This document shows, one piece after another, positions 63,457-64,000 of a stretch of DNA of 64,000 nt. Source of the stretch: Hyphomicrobiales bacterium. Lineage in GTDB: Bacteria; Pseudomonadota; Alphaproteobacteria; Rhizobiales; Rhizobiaceae. The stretch is taken from the NCBI GenBank assembly GCA_900471485.1, contig UCEU01000024.1:50453-114452 (forward strand). Reading direction: 5' to 3'. Both the position numbers and the translations under genes were made by a program. Position 1 is the stretch's first letter. The number at the start of each line of letters is the position of its first letter. Below the pieces are notes generated by a model. That model was given only the letters and a program-made list of their open reading frames with translations, was not told the DNA's origin and did not search any database.

Positions 63457-63981
63457 CTAACCGACTGAAATTACGACACGTCCCCCACTCGCGACGTCAT
63501 TCTCGGCCTTGTGCCGAGAATCTAATCACGTCTCGCCGAATGCAACGATGCTGCCGGAACGCCGACGAGCCAGCATTTGGTGCACGTATCGGCCGTCAGC
63601 GCTTGGGTCCATTGGCGTTGAAGGCGCGGTGGCGTGGTTAGGTCCTCGGGACAAGCCCGAGGACGACGGCAGAGTGCGGAGCCATCGTCGCCAACCATCT
63701 GACACCGCTACATTTTCCCCAATCGCGGCGTCATTCTCGGCCTTGTGCCGAGAATCTAAGCACGTCTCCAGGAATGCAACGGTGCTGCCGGAGCGCCAAT
63801 GAGCCAGCATTTGGCGCACGTATCGGCCGTCAGCGCTTGGGTCCATTGGCGTTGAAGTCGTGGCGGCGTGCTTAGGTCCTCGGGACAAGCCCGAGGACGA
63901 CGGTCGAGTACGGAGCACCCGCCCCTAACCATCTGAAACCACGACATTTCCCACATCCGCGACGTCATTCTCGGCCTTGTG
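63457..63981. repeat. 234-bp tandem repeat with two palindromes per unit
   Basis: Two full copies and the start of a third, period exactly 234 bp (matching points at 63495, 63729 and 63963). Each unit has palindrome A, TTCTCGGC-CTTGT-GCCGAGAA (63500-63520; 63734-63754), and palindrome B, GTCCTCGGG-ACAAG-CCCGAGGAC (63642-63664; 63876-63898). A and B are near-identical in inverse orientation, a sequence type scattered through rhizobial intergenic DNA. The third copy breaks off inside palindrome A at 63981. Reading frames within are artefacts of the repeat. Confidence 0.88.
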
Positions 63982-64000
63982 CCACTGCTGTCCGGTTTAA

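Noticed and set aside
63526..63918. 130-codon minus-strand frame in the tandem repeat
   Set aside because: Its sequence repeats every 78 residues because the DNA repeats every 234 bases; no ribosome binding site.
1..64000. CRISPR arrays, tRNA or rRNA genes, insertion sequences, prophage
   Set aside because: No cloverleaf, spacer-repeat array, transposase or phage gene was seen; the only repeat array is the 234-bp one.

Overview
This window is chromosomal DNA from an alphaproteobacterium of the order Hyphomicrobiales, most likely family Rhizobiaceae (Rhizobium/Agrobacterium/Neorhizobium type). That rests on the high GC content with GC-rich third codon positions, on recognisable protein families (two-copy MaoC pair, ClpS2-type adaptor, long-form LeuA, petABC order, TIGR02281-type aspartic protease) and on rhizobial gene neighbourhoods (lgt-midA-pgeF, rplY/pth/ychF, petABC beside paired ABC exporters). 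I see no rRNA or tRNA gene, prophage, insertion sequence or CRISPR array. Gene density is high, and most of the content is core or widely shared housekeeping.

Layout. 1-2055 (minus): a CsaA-like tRNA-binding protein (cut by the window edge), proC, a YbjN-domain gene and a UbiK-like accessory factor. 2350-8882 (plus): lgt, a MidA-type methyltransferase, pgeF, a creatinase-like M24 protein without the usual metal ligands, a lipoprotein, prs and a two-Kazal-domain lipoprotein. 8957-13271 (minus): an unrecognised secreted protein and an MHYT-PAS-GGDEF-EAL protein. 13590-20682 (plus, with clpS on minus): a 30-residue membrane peptide candidate, rplY, a second GGDEF-EAL protein with a periplasmic binding protein, pth, a GNAT enzyme and ychF. 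20705-27020: a polytopic membrane protein, two MaoC genes, apt, a PemK/MazF-like toxin-antitoxin pair and the cytochrome bc1 operon petABC. 27331-31543: two paralogous ABC exporters with a small ribbon-helix-helix gene between them. 31924-38831: trmL, a Na/Pi cotransporter, hemF, small conserved proteins and the DUF1285-Nudix-CCA enzyme operon.

38989-45838 is a MoxR / DUF58 / BatA-DUF4159 / membrane-protein operon. 45842-55699 is an accessory-looking stretch of GNAT, TetR with a TetX-like monooxygenase, MFS, aldo/keto reductase with LysR, glutathionyl-hydroquinone reductase, Nudix, phosphoesterase and TPR genes. 55869-57231 is an ECF sigma and anti-sigma pair. 57307-59331 is leuA preceded by an apparent leaderless leucine-rich leader peptide and a hairpin. 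59365-63445 holds a CopG-like protein, a BenE transporter, an aspartic protease, a ClpP paralogue and a DUF2076 protein. The window ends in an exact 234-bp tandem repeat built around two related palindromes.

The strongest hunt results are: (i) the leuA leader, with a TTGCCA-17-TATACA promoter placed so that the AUG lies at the transcript start, four consecutive Leu codons and a hairpin at the stop codon; (ii) the alternating palindromic half-sites between the TetR and TetX-like genes; (iii) the 234-bp repeat; (iv) the bacterial Kazal lipoprotein; (v) a c-di-GMP/solute-binding gene pair lying between rplY and pth. All functional statements come from reading motifs by eye; no database search was run.
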